Under the pieces are notes generated by a model. It was not told the origin of the DNA. It ran no database searches and saw only the letters and a program-made list of their open reading frames with translations. 64,000 bases of DNA, taken from NCBI GenBank assembly GCA_030055595.1, contig JASFYH010000001.1, positions 62,001 through 126,000 of the forward strand, read 5' to 3'. The translations under genes were made by a program, and so were the position numbers. This document shows, one piece after another, positions 55,636 through 63,710 of the stretch (positions are counted from its first letter, which is position 1; each line of letters begins with the position of its first letter). The stretch comes from Archaeoglobales archaeon. Its GTDB lineage: Archaea; Halobacteriota; Archaeoglobi; Archaeoglobales; Archaeoglobaceae.

Positions 55636-55761
55636 TTAGAAAGCTAATAGCATCCGCTCTTTTCGTTTCCGTCCCGAATAGCACCAGTTTATTTTCATCT
55701 CATTTATTTTCAGATCTCCAACTTCACACTCTCTTTGCCTCTCTAAGACTTTATTAACCAA
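55636..55761 (-). CDS. Possible 41-residue basic protein (TTG start)
   Basis: Reverse frame from TTG 55761 with GGTGAG about four bases upstream; 41 residues, charged (MVNKVLERQRECEVGDLKIN...) ending RKRKERMLLAF. The frame is open farther upstream without another start. No family. The stretch 55387-55868 otherwise holds only AT-rich sequence, this ORF, the cysteine-rich frame and the tRNA-Pro promoter. Confidence 0.25.
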   Translation of the reverse strand: MVNKVLERQRECEVGDLKINEMKINWCYSGRKRKERMLLAF

Positions 55762-55868
55762 AAACTCACCGTAAATTTCTAATTTTAGGCTACAAAAAAT
55801 CCCGACTATTTTTATATGCTCTTGCCAAAAGCAAAGTCTTTAAAAACCATCGACGATATAGCTTCGAA

Positions 55869-55942
55869 GGGGCCGTGGGGTAGCCTGGGTATCCTCTCGG
55901 CTTGGGGTGCCGGTGACCCGAGTTCAAATCTCGGCGGCCCCA
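55869..55942 (+). tRNA. tRNA-Pro (anticodon GGG)
   Basis: Forward cloverleaf: acceptor GGGGCCG at 55869-55875 pairs with CGGCCCC at 55935-55941; T-arm CCGAGTTCAAATCTCGG; anticodon stem around loop TTGGGGT with anticodon GGG (reads CCC). Discriminator A at 55942; CCA not encoded; no intron seen. Confidence 0.93.
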
Positions 55943-56161
55943 TCCGCGAATAAAAGTCGGTTTTGTCTTTTTTACGCTAAATTGATAGTTAGCACAATAC
56001 ACTCAACTGATTTTTATTCGAAATTTTTTCGATGAACGGAAATATAATCAATAAGCCCGTTGAGCACCGCATTCCTTACATGAAATGTTCTTTTAAGCGG
56101 TTTTCGATCCGAGTTAGATCGGGGAAAAGTTTTATTAATGTCCAAAGCGTGAGTTGAAAAC

Positions 56162-57172
56162 ATGCTGGGTATAAATCCTACTTTGATCGTTAGAGAGAAG
56201 CCTTATAGCAAGGAAGAGCTGATGGAAGCCATAAGGCTTGCGATCTCTGCAGAGCTTGACGCGATCAATCTTTATGAGCAGATGGCAAAATTTAGTTTGG
56301 ACGAGAACTGTAGGAAGATCTTTCTTGACGTTGCAAGAGAAGAGAAAGCTCATGTCGGAGAGTTCACCGCTCTTCTTCTCAGCTTAGACTCCGAACAGGT
56401 TTCAGAGCTGAAAGATGGATTTAAAGAGGTTGAGGAAAAAACCGGGATCAAGACCGCTTTAGATGGTGGTGAGCAGGGATATTTTGCAACTCTTAGTAAC
56501 GCATTTATGGAGGGTGTTGCAAGGGCAAGAAGACTTTCAAATTTCCTTTCGAAGACCAAAGTGTCCGCACAGTCCTACAGGGTAGACGTAATCTCTGGGG
56601 AAGGAGAGATAAGAGTATTAAAGCAGGAATTCAAAGCAATTCCGTTGATCACTCAGAAGTTCCTTGTGGGAATTAGGGAGATCAGCGATGGGAGCTTTGA
56701 TCCTTCAATAGCGGTAAAAGCTGGAGAAGTGCTTGTTATGGCAGAAGAAAAGCAGATAATAAAAGGTTTTACAGCGGGTAAAAAGATGAAGCTTGGTAAT
56801 TGGGAAAAAACAGAGGACTGTATAGATGAACTAATGAAGGCAATGAGAGAAGTTGCAAAATCCTCTGCCGGACCTTATGCGATCATCCTAAGCCCTGAAA
56901 GATTTTCTAAATTGCTAAAAGTGCATGAGAAGGGAGGAAAAATGGTTATAGAGATCCTGAGGGAGATCTTTAGTGGGGGCGTAATTGTAACTCCCGCAGT
57001 AGAGGAAAAAGTGATCGTTTTTGCAAATTCTCCGAGCGCTCTCGATCTCGTTGTTGGTCATGAGCTCGAACTGAAAGAGCTTGGACCAGAAGGGGACAAC
57101 ATAGCATTCTTGGCAATGGAAGCTCTTGATCTGAGGCTCAAAAATCCAGAGGCGGTCGTGGTTATGGAGTGA
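56162..57172 (+). CDS. Encapsulin shell protein fused to ferritin-like domain
   Basis: 336 residues. Residues about 15-105 are a ferritin-like helix pair with iron ligands E31 (AISAELDAINLYEQM) and E61/H64 (REEKAHVGEF). From about 130 the chain is an HK97-fold encapsulin shell (QSYRVDVISGEGEIRVLKQEF, LSPERFSKLLK, SALDLVVGHELELKEL). The pattern matches the Pyrococcus furiosus particle protein, where the cargo is fused to the shell: an iron store or oxidative-stress nanocompartment. A GGAAAAG precedes ATG 56162. The next gene (ASCH) starts on its stop codon. Confidence 0.88.
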   Translation: MLGINPTLIVREKPYSKEELMEAIRLAISAELDAINLYEQMAKFSLDENCRKIFLDVAREEKAHVGEFTALLLSLDSEQVSELKDGFKEVEEKTGIKTALDGGEQGYFATLSNAFMEGVARARRLSNFLSKTKVSAQSYRVDVISGEGEIRVLKQEFKAIPLITQKFLVGIREISDGSFDPSIAVKAGEVLVMAEEKQIIKGFTAGKKMKLGNWEKTEDCIDELMKAMREVAKSSAGPYAIILSPERFSKLLKVHEKGGKMVIEILREIFSGGVIVTPAVEEKVIVFANSPSALDLVVGHELELKELGPEGDNIAFLAMEALDLRLKNPEAVVVME

Positions 57173-57483
57173 TGGAGAGGATCAACTTTGATTCTGAATT
57201 CGCCTCCCTTATTTTAAGCGGAGTTAAGAAAACAACGATCAGAAAAGGGATCAGGAGCTATCCGGTTGGAAATTTAGTTGAGCTAACCGTAGAAAACAAG
57301 CCATTTGCAGTAGCTAAGGTGAAGAAGGTAGTCGTTAAAAGGATCTCGGAGCTTAGCGAGGAAGATGCAAAGAAGGACGGTTTTGAGAGTTTAAAGGATC
57401 TTTTAGATAAGCTTAGAAGGATCTACGGAGAGCTTGGCGAGAACGATTTTGTGACTTTGGTTCATTTCGAATTGCTCTTTTGA
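57172..57483 (+). CDS. ASCH-domain protein
   Basis: 103 residues; ASCH features include LILSGVKKTTIRKGIRSYPVG near 12-32 and EDAKKDGFESLKDLLDKLRR near 64-83. ASCH domains bind RNA or modified nucleotides and some are nucleases. ATG 57172 uses the A of the encapsulin stop codon. Its co-transcription with an iron nanocompartment has no known explanation. Confidence 0.8.
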   Translation: MERINFDSEFASLILSGVKKTTIRKGIRSYPVGNLVELTVENKPFAVAKVKKVVVKRISELSEEDAKKDGFESLKDLLDKLRRIYGELGENDFVTLVHFELLF

Positions 57484-57561
57484 ATGTCTGAATAGATAGT
57501 ATATTTACAACAAATTAAAATCCCCGAAAAATTTTTAAACTCTCCTTCGCAAGAAAAGAGC

Positions 57562-59502
57562 ATGCCAAAAGCTTTGAAAAGCGGAAAGAAGGCAGGAATG
57601 ATAATGGCGGTGATAATAACAATAATTACCATAGGCACAGCAATTGCTGCACCGCTTGACATAGTGATCGAGGAGAAGGTGAACACTACTGTTAGTCCTT
57701 CAGGAGACTCAGCGACGGGATCTATTTCGTTCGAATACACGACAAACGTTATTGGCTACGTGAACATAACGAACAAAGCCGATGAAGCGATTTATGACAT
57801 ATGGGTTGCTGTTAAGTTGGTAAACAACTCTACAGGTTGTTCTCTTTTCCACAATGGTTCGAGCAGTGCTGTGAATATTAGCAACACTGCAAGCAATTTT
57901 GTGCCAGACAAAATCAACAAAGCGGGAGTTTTCAACACAACTGGAGCGAACTGCTTCATCCACATTCCTTTGCTAAAGCCAAACGAGATCGTGAGCGTTT
58001 TCTACGATGTTAACGATGCTGCGATGGGAATAAACGATGGAGCTCCATTTACGATAACTGAAACCTACGATCCGAGCAAGATCCCCGCAAGGGGCGAATA
58101 CACTTGGAAAGTGACAATGCAGGCAGAATTGAACACGAGTTGGTTCGAAAAAACTGCTATCGATTTAACTGGTAAGACTGTTTATCTTGACATAAAGAAG
58201 TTCCTTAGTAATGATCCCAACCATTATGGAAGCAACAACTGGGTGTCCCTTGGACCTATTTCGGGTCCCTCCGAAAGCACTACTGGCAGTGATGGTTATG
58301 GAACAAAGAAACCTGATACTCTCACGATAGCTGGCAAGCAACTAAGTTCAAGTAATCCATCTTACGAATTCAGTTTTGACGTTACAGGCAACTACACGAA
58401 TTCAACCGCCTCGCCTTACTACTTTGAGCCCTTCGGCTTCGCGGTGTTCAGTTTTGAGGTTGAGGGAAACATCAGCGGAACGCAAATAGTTGATGTCTTC
58501 GCAGTAGGAAATGCGAGCATAAATGTGACGAAGTATGGACCAAATGCAACGAACTACTGGTTTGGAAACGCAAGTGTAACGAACACAGCAAGTGGTCTTA
58601 CTTATGTTTTGACAAACGTAACGATGTGGGCAACCGAGCAAAATAACTTCCAGAATGTAATTTCGGGCTCTTCTTATGAATGGAAACCCGGAGTTACACT
58701 TAATACCGGCGATTCTTGGAACACTTCTCAAGGCTCGCCGCAGGGAATAAGCTTCCAATACAACCAGGTCCCAATAATCTGGGCCAACGCGACGTTCAAG
58801 CTGATAAAAGATTCAAGTGCTGGATGGGACTTCAGTGGAAGCCAAACGCTTAACGACACTAAAGCAACCTATGGCTCGAACTTCATCGTCGTAGAGAAGA
58901 TCTACATCATTGGCACATACTTGGTTAAGGTTACAAAGCACGTGCTCTACAACTCTACCGCCTCTACTGACACAAACAACGTCTTCGACATCTACCTCGT
59001 CGTGGAGAACATCGGTGGCGAAGAGTCGCCTTACGTTTACGTTTATGACTTGATTCCAGATAATTTCGAGAAATACCAATGGAATGGTTGGACCGATGAT
59101 TCCGGAGGAGATTGGGTCAAGCTTACTGAGATGTATGCCGGATTTGGAAGCCAGCTATTCAACTCACTATTCATGGATACATACAAAGAGGGTTATTACT
59201 GGCGTTTAATGCCGATTGCCTACGGTGCAAATGGCGATGGGGACTATAATGATAACACTGAAATCAACAACAAGCAAACAGTAGTCATATTCTACCAGCT
59301 CGCTGGCAGTGGAGATTTCAAAGTCCTTGATGCGTTCATAGTGGGTATAGATCCAATGTATTCACTTAACGAGCAAACTTCTCCAAAGATCACGCTTGTA
59401 AGCGGAGCAAAGGCGACAAGCTACGAAAACACACTCGCAACAATCGCATTCGCGGGCGTTGGTGCTCTGATCCTCTTCTGGAGAAGGAACGGAAATAACT
59501 GA
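57562..59502 (+). CDS. Large secreted glycoprotein, possible S-layer or surface protein
   Basis: 646 residues: signal peptide (AGMIMAVIITIITIGTAIAAP), an asparagine- and threonine-rich beta-type extracellular region with about twenty N-x-S/T sequons, and a C-terminal helix with basic tail (TLATIAFAGVGALILFWRRNGN). This is the layout of archaeal surface-layer glycoproteins, though sequence does not identify it. AAATTTTTAAACT near 57529-57541 is about 26 bases before ATG 57562, so leaderless. Confidence 0.65.
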   Translation: MPKALKSGKKAGMIMAVIITIITIGTAIAAPLDIVIEEKVNTTVSPSGDSATGSISFEYTTNVIGYVNITNKADEAIYDIWVAVKLVNNSTGCSLFHNGSSSAVNISNTASNFVPDKINKAGVFNTTGANCFIHIPLLKPNEIVSVFYDVNDAAMGINDGAPFTITETYDPSKIPARGEYTWKVTMQAELNTSWFEKTAIDLTGKTVYLDIKKFLSNDPNHYGSNNWVSLGPISGPSESTTGSDGYGTKKPDTLTIAGKQLSSSNPSYEFSFDVTGNYTNSTASPYYFEPFGFAVFSFEVEGNISGTQIVDVFAVGNASINVTKYGPNATNYWFGNASVTNTASGLTYVLTNVTMWATEQNNFQNVISGSSYEWKPGVTLNTGDSWNTSQGSPQGISFQYNQVPIIWANATFKLIKDSSAGWDFSGSQTLNDTKATYGSNFIVVEKIYIIGTYLVKVTKHVLYNSTASTDTNNVFDIYLVVENIGGEESPYVYVYDLIPDNFEKYQWNGWTDDSGGDWVKLTEMYAGFGSQLFNSLFMDTYKEGYYWRLMPIAYGANGDGDYNDNTEINNKQTVVIFYQLAGSGDFKVLDAFIVGIDPMYSLNEQTSPKITLVSGAKATSYENTLATIAFAGVGALILFWRRNGNN

Positions 59503-59536
59503 TCCTTAAATTTTCTATACTCCAATTTTTGAGAAT

Positions 59537-60943
59537 TCAAAAGCCTTTTTTATTAATGACGCTCATAAGACTTTCAAATTCTTCCGCAAGCTTTCCCTTC
59601 TTGTAGCCATGATCTATGAAGTCCCATGGCAGTTCTTTGTCGAGCTCAAAAGAGCCCAAAGATCGGAGGTAATTTCGGTAGCCTTCTCCATTTAGCAATC
59701 CTGAAACGCTCTCATCACCTCTTGCAAGGATCGTTTGAAGAATGAACTCTCTAAGATTTGGCTTCGAGAACTCAATTCCGTGCTTTATACACTCCTTCTG
59801 GAGCATTTCGATCTTCCTTCTAAGCTCTTTAATTCCCCCCTCTCCGCCGAAAGAGAGCCACTGCAAGGGTGTGTGAGGTTTTGGAACGAGCGGATTTAGA
59901 GAGATCTCGATCCTCGGAATGAACCTCTTCAACTCTTTTGCCCGCTCTGCGATCCTCAGAACGTCTTCAACGCTCTCTCCCGGGATTCCGATCATGTAGT
60001 AAAGCTTTAGCTTCTCAAATTTCCCCGAACAGATCTCAACCGCATTTCTCAGCTCTTCAAAGCTAATTTCCTTCCTTAAAACCTCTAAGAGCTCTTCTGA
60101 TGCGGTCTCAGGAGCTAAAGTTAGCGTTTTAACATTCGCCCTCGTAAGTAGCTCTGCAATTTCCTGATCTATGTTGTCCGCTCTTAGAGAGCTTGGAGAG
60201 ACTTCAAAACCTCTCTCGACGAAGAACTGGAGGATCTCTTTAAAATTGGGGTGATCTGTTGGTGAAGGAGCTATTAGTGCAATCTTCTTCACGTCTTTTA
60301 TTTCTGGGAGATCCTCAAGTCTTCTCCACCTTGGTGGAGCATAGATTTGCCTTACAAGGCAAAAACTACACCTTCTAACGCAACCTCTTCCCAGCTCAAC
60401 CAGAAAGCACCTCCCATAGGCTCCTTCGCCTATGATCTCCGTCTCGATGTGTTTTCCAAGCTTCGAATAAACTCTTTTAACTCTAATCTCCTTTCCAGTG
60501 TAAACCCCCTCGATCCCTGAAAGCTCTTCCGGGCTTCTTGCGGAAACGATCTCCTCAAGCTTTCCTTCAACTTCGCCTATGAAGAAAGCATCAAAAATTC
60601 CGAGGAGAGGTTTCGGATTCTCCATCACGCATGGACCGCCTGCGATCTTTATACCCTTGAAATTGCTCTTTTTAAGGATCTCGACCGCCTTGAAGTAGTC
60701 CGTTTCATATTGCAGACTGAAAAGTGCGATCTCGAATTCAGAAAGTGGAGTGCCGGACTCAAAGCTTCTCAGCCCCTCGAAAAAGTCCGCATAGAATCTC
60801 TCGCAGAATGCAAGATCGTTTAGCTCCGCATAGATCTGCTGTAGTCCTATATTGGCAATTCCTCCAACGTAGCGGTTTGGGTAAACAAGGGCAACCTTTC
60901 TGAGTCCTTTGCGAAACCTTCGCTGGAAGGGGTTGAATTCCAC
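59537..60943 (-). CDS. B12-binding radical SAM protein
   Basis: About 468 residues. The first 130 are a B12-binding-like alpha/beta fold (KVALVYPNRYVGGIANIGLQ), then a radical SAM domain with the cluster motif CVRRCSFC near residue 190, and a C-terminal helical domain. Product unknown; members methylate or sulfur-insert at unreactive carbons. GTG 60943 is favoured over TTG 60961 because it is 25 bases from the shared TATA element at 60962-60975 and gives a leaderless start. Confidence 0.85.
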   Translation of the reverse strand: MEFNPFQRRFRKGLRKVALVYPNRYVGGIANIGLQQIYAELNDLAFCERFYADFFEGLRSFESGTPLSEFEIALFSLQYETDYFKAVEILKKSNFKGIKIAGGPCVMENPKPLLGIFDAFFIGEVEGKLEEIVSARSPEELSGIEGVYTGKEIRVKRVYSKLGKHIETEIIGEGAYGRCFLVELGRGCVRRCSFCLVRQIYAPPRWRRLEDLPEIKDVKKIALIAPSPTDHPNFKEILQFFVERGFEVSPSSLRADNIDQEIAELLTRANVKTLTLAPETASEELLEVLRKEISFEELRNAVEICSGKFEKLKLYYMIGIPGESVEDVLRIAERAKELKRFIPRIEISLNPLVPKPHTPLQWLSFGGEGGIKELRRKIEMLQKECIKHGIEFSKPNLREFILQTILARGDESVSGLLNGEGYRNYLRSLGSFELDKELPWDFIDHGYKKGKLAEEFESLMSVINKKGF

Positions 60944-60961
60944 TTTTTTACTTGGAGGCAA

Positions 60962-60975
60962 AAGATTTTAAGCTT
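60962..60975. promoter_or_regulatory. Shared TATA element firing two divergent leaderless genes
   Basis: AAGATTTTAAGCTT spans 60962-60975; read either way it contains a TATA-like core (ATTTTAAG or CTTAAAAT) centred near 60968. The minus gene's GTG (60943) and the plus gene's ATG (60994) lie 25 and 26 bases away, the spacing seen for leaderless starts. One box with two orientations is therefore likely. Confidence 0.5.
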
Positions 60976-60993
60976 TTCAACACCCCTATTTTC

Positions 60994-61914
60994 ATGAATA
61001 TAATCGAAGTTGCTGAAAACCTTTATCTCGTTGATCTCCCGCTCAATGTTGAGGGTTTCAGGAAATTCATAAGCAGTTGGGTAATTAAGAATGGCAAAAA
61101 TGCTGTGCTTGTGGATGTTGGTCCAAGATCGACAATTCCGAAGCTGATCGAAGCATTAAATTACCTCGGAATAAAAGATCTGGAGTTTGTGCTCCTGACT
61201 CACGTTCATCTCGATCACTCCGGCGGAATTGCTGAAATACTGAAAAAGTTCCCAGAAGTCAGGGTTGTTGCCCACAAAAAAGCTAAAATTCATCTAATAG
61301 ATCCCGAAAAGTTGTGGAAAGCTTCAATTGAAGCGATCGGAGAACTTGCGGAGATATACGGAAAACCTGAAGGAATTGAGGAGTCAAATTTGCATTCTGG
61401 AAAGATCGAGTTTGCGGGAAGAGAGATCGAAGTCATCGAAACGCTCGGGCACGCGTCTCACCATCAAAGCTACGTTTTTGGTGAATTTCTCTTTATTGGC
61501 GAGTCTGCGGGGGTGCATATACCCTTAAAAAACGACTACTATCTACGCCCTGCAACACCACCCAAGTTTTACTACGAGCCAGCAATGAATACGCTTGAAA
61601 AGATCCTTAAGCTTGGAAGCAAACGTGTCTGTTTTGCTCACTTCGGATTCAAGAGAGACAGCATTGAGATCGCTGAGAGAGCTATGAAACAGCTTCGGCT
61701 CTGGGTTTCTACCGTTTACGACATAGCTTGCAGAAGGGACGTTAGAGATGAGGCGGAGCTTACAAGAATTGCAAAAGAGGAATTGCTCGAAAAAGATCCG
61801 AAGTTTTCAAATTACAGGCTCCTTGACGATGACCTGAAAAAGAGAGAGGACTTTTTCATAGCAAATTCCCTAAAGGGGATCCAGGAATACGTTTACGAAA
61901 CTTACTGTCTCTGA
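60994..61914 (+). CDS. Metallo-beta-lactamase-fold hydrolase
   Basis: 306 residues. The MBL signature THVHLDHSGG near residue 68 and later ETLGHASHHQSY and CFAHFG give a di-metal site; the fold extends to about 230, followed by a helical C-terminal domain. The type resembles glyoxalase II and other thiolester or phosphodiester hydrolases. ATG 60994 rather than the ORF start at 60952, since the latter lies before the promoter. Substrate unknown. Confidence 0.87.
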   Translation: MNIIEVAENLYLVDLPLNVEGFRKFISSWVIKNGKNAVLVDVGPRSTIPKLIEALNYLGIKDLEFVLLTHVHLDHSGGIAEILKKFPEVRVVAHKKAKIHLIDPEKLWKASIEAIGELAEIYGKPEGIEESNLHSGKIEFAGREIEVIETLGHASHHQSYVFGEFLFIGESAGVHIPLKNDYYLRPATPPKFYYEPAMNTLEKILKLGSKRVCFAHFGFKRDSIEIAERAMKQLRLWVSTVYDIACRRDVRDEAELTRIAKEELLEKDPKFSNYRLLDDDLKKREDFFIANSLKGIQEYVYETYCL

Positions 61915-61923
61915 GGTGCTCAA

Positions 61924-62763
61924 TTGGAGGCAAAAGATTGGGCACGGATACTGGTTGAGATCAGGAAGAATCTTTTTAGGCTTTTCGCCGTAGTGATCTT
62001 AGCTTTTACATTCTCATTTCCATTTACACCAGCGATCATAGGTTTTGTGATCGAGGAGTTCTATCCAAAGTCTGATCTCAGTGCGGAGGAGATCGAGAAG
62101 CTCTCTTCGGAGCTAAGCAGAAGTGCAGAAATTCTAAGAAACAATACAGAGAACAAAAGCTTGGTAATAGAGGAGCTGAAAAGAATTTCGAGGTTGATCT
62201 CTCCATATGGCGGTCCGATCGTGCTCACACCTCTCGAAGCCCTGATCTTAAGCGTAAAGATCTCGATCGCAATTGGCATAGCTTCCGCGACTCCCTATGC
62301 TCTGATCTTAGCAAGCAGAGCTTTAAGAGCGAGGGGTTTGCTAAAGACTTCAGTTTTTTACTATGCAGTCTCCAGTCTGCTCTTTTTCTTCTTCGGAGCC
62401 ATTTACGGATTTTACATTGTAAGGTTCATAATCCAGTTTCTCCACTCTCTAACAAGAGCACAGGGCGTAATTCCGTTATACAACCTGGCAGAGTTTGTGA
62501 ACTTTATTCTCTTTATGATCCTGATCTTCGGTTTTCTCTTTCAAATCCCCGTAGTAATGGTCTTTCTCGTTAGAAATCGCATTTTGAAATACGAGAGCAT
62601 AAAATATTACCGGAGACACTGTTACGTTCTCTTTTTTGTTCTTGCAGCTTTGGTTACACCTACGGTGGATCTATTCACCCAAACTATGCTTGCATTGCCG
62701 ATGATCCTGCTTTTCGAATTTGGGATTTTATTTTCGAAAATATTCAGTCCTGCTCAGTCTTAA
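61924..62763 (+). CDS. tatC: Twin-arginine translocase subunit TatC
   Basis: 279 residues with about six membrane helices and the C-terminal family motif LVTPTVDLFTQTMLALPM. A long extracellular loop follows the first helix (about residues 42-95). TatC recognises RR signal peptides of folded exported proteins. The TTG start at 61924 is preceded by GAGGTG at about 61914-61919. No tatA in the window. Overlaps convergent DUF211 by 20. Confidence 0.88.
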   Translation: MEAKDWARILVEIRKNLFRLFAVVILAFTFSFPFTPAIIGFVIEEFYPKSDLSAEEIEKLSSELSRSAEILRNNTENKSLVIEELKRISRLISPYGGPIVLTPLEALILSVKISIAIGIASATPYALILASRALRARGLLKTSVFYYAVSSLLFFFFGAIYGFYIVRFIIQFLHSLTRAQGVIPLYNLAEFVNFILFMILIFGFLFQIPVVMVFLVRNRILKYESIKYYRRHCYVLFFVLAALVTPTVDLFTQTMLALPMILLFEFGILFSKIFSPAQS

Positions 62764-63031
62764 TAGCTTCAACGATCTTCTTTCCCGCTACAACTTCGTC
62801 GATGCTGTGCACAACACCGCCAAGATCCTCTATTACCTCCCTGATCTCCTCATAGTCCATGTTTGTGCCAACGATCGTGATCTTTACAGACTCAGTTTCC
62901 TGATCGATCTCTGAGAGAGTAATGTTAACACCTTCAACGTTTTCGATCTCGCTAAGTTTCAAAGCGAAGAATACATTTGAAGGTTCGTGAGATTTCAGAA
63001 CGTCGAGAACAACCCTTCTTATTCCTCCCAT
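62744..63031 (-). CDS. DUF211 protein
   Basis: 95 residues: GIRRVVLDVLKSHEPSNVFF, VEGVNITLSEIDQETESV and a late ferredoxin-like ACT-type half (EVIEDLGGVVHSIDEVVAG). An archaeal conserved family related to small regulatory domains; structure reports suggest binding of small ligands or metal. Function unknown. Overlaps tatC by 20 bases. Confidence 0.85.
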   Translation of the reverse strand: MGGIRRVVLDVLKSHEPSNVFFALKLSEIENVEGVNITLSEIDQETESVKITIVGTNMDYEEIREVIEDLGGVVHSIDEVVAGKKIVEAIKTEQD

Positions 63032-63071
63032 ACCAAAAGTTTATTACTCAGAAGTATATGAAAGTTTTCGT

Positions 63072-63710
63072 ATGTTTGATCTGCATACTCACTCGATCTT
63101 TAGCGATGGAGAGCTTGTGCCGAGCGAAATGATCAGAAGGTTTTCTGCAATTGGAAACGAAGGACTTGCGATCACAGATCACGTGGACTTCTCTAACCTC
63201 TCGCTTGTTCTTTCAAACCTCCTAAAACTCAGAGAACTCGAATACGAGATCGAATTTCTCGTTGGCGTGGAAATAACTCACGTGCCTCCAAGGCTCATTG
63301 GTAAAGCTGTTGAGCTTGCTTGGAGAGAGGGGGCTGAGATCGTTGTCGTGCATGGCGAGACGATCGCAGAACCCGTAGCTGAGGGGACGAATTCGAGCGC
63401 TCTCGGAGAAGAGATCAACATTCTTGCTCATCCCGGGCTGATCAGTGAGGAAGATGCGGAGAGAGCAAAAGAAAATGGGGTTTTTCTTGAGATCTCTGCG
63501 AGAAGAGGACATAGTTTAGCGAACGGACATGTTGCCAGAATTGCGGAAAAGTTCTCGTGCGATCTCGTGATCAACACGGACATGCATGCTCCAGCGGACA
63601 TAATAAATTCGGAAACCGCAAAAAAGATCCTTTCAGGAGCGGGAATGGGGGAGCCTGAAAAAGTTCTTAAAAACAACGAAAGGTTATTCAGGAAACTTAA
63701 GAAGAGGTAG
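63072..63710 (+). CDS. PHP-domain phosphoesterase
   Basis: 212 residues with PHP metal motifs: DLHTHSIFSDGE (residues 3-14), ITDHVDFSN near 39, GVEITHVPP near 74, VVHGET near 97, ILAHPG near 121 and INTDMHAP near 172. Candidate substrates include histidinol phosphate or other phosphates. It overlaps the convergent polyprenyl synthase gene by 27 bases. Confidence 0.85.
   Translation: MFDLHTHSIFSDGELVPSEMIRRFSAIGNEGLAITDHVDFSNLSLVLSNLLKLRELEYEIEFLVGVEITHVPPRLIGKAVELAWREGAEIVVVHGETIAEPVAEGTNSSALGEEINILAHPGLISEEDAERAKENGVFLEISARRGHSLANGHVARIAEKFSCDLVINTDMHAPADIINSETAKKILSGAGMGEPEKVLKNNERLFRKLKKR

Noticed and set aside
55790-56002. Reverse reading frame of 70 residues over tRNA-Pro
   Set aside because: It is the complement of the tRNA gene and its flanks; composition is tRNA derived.
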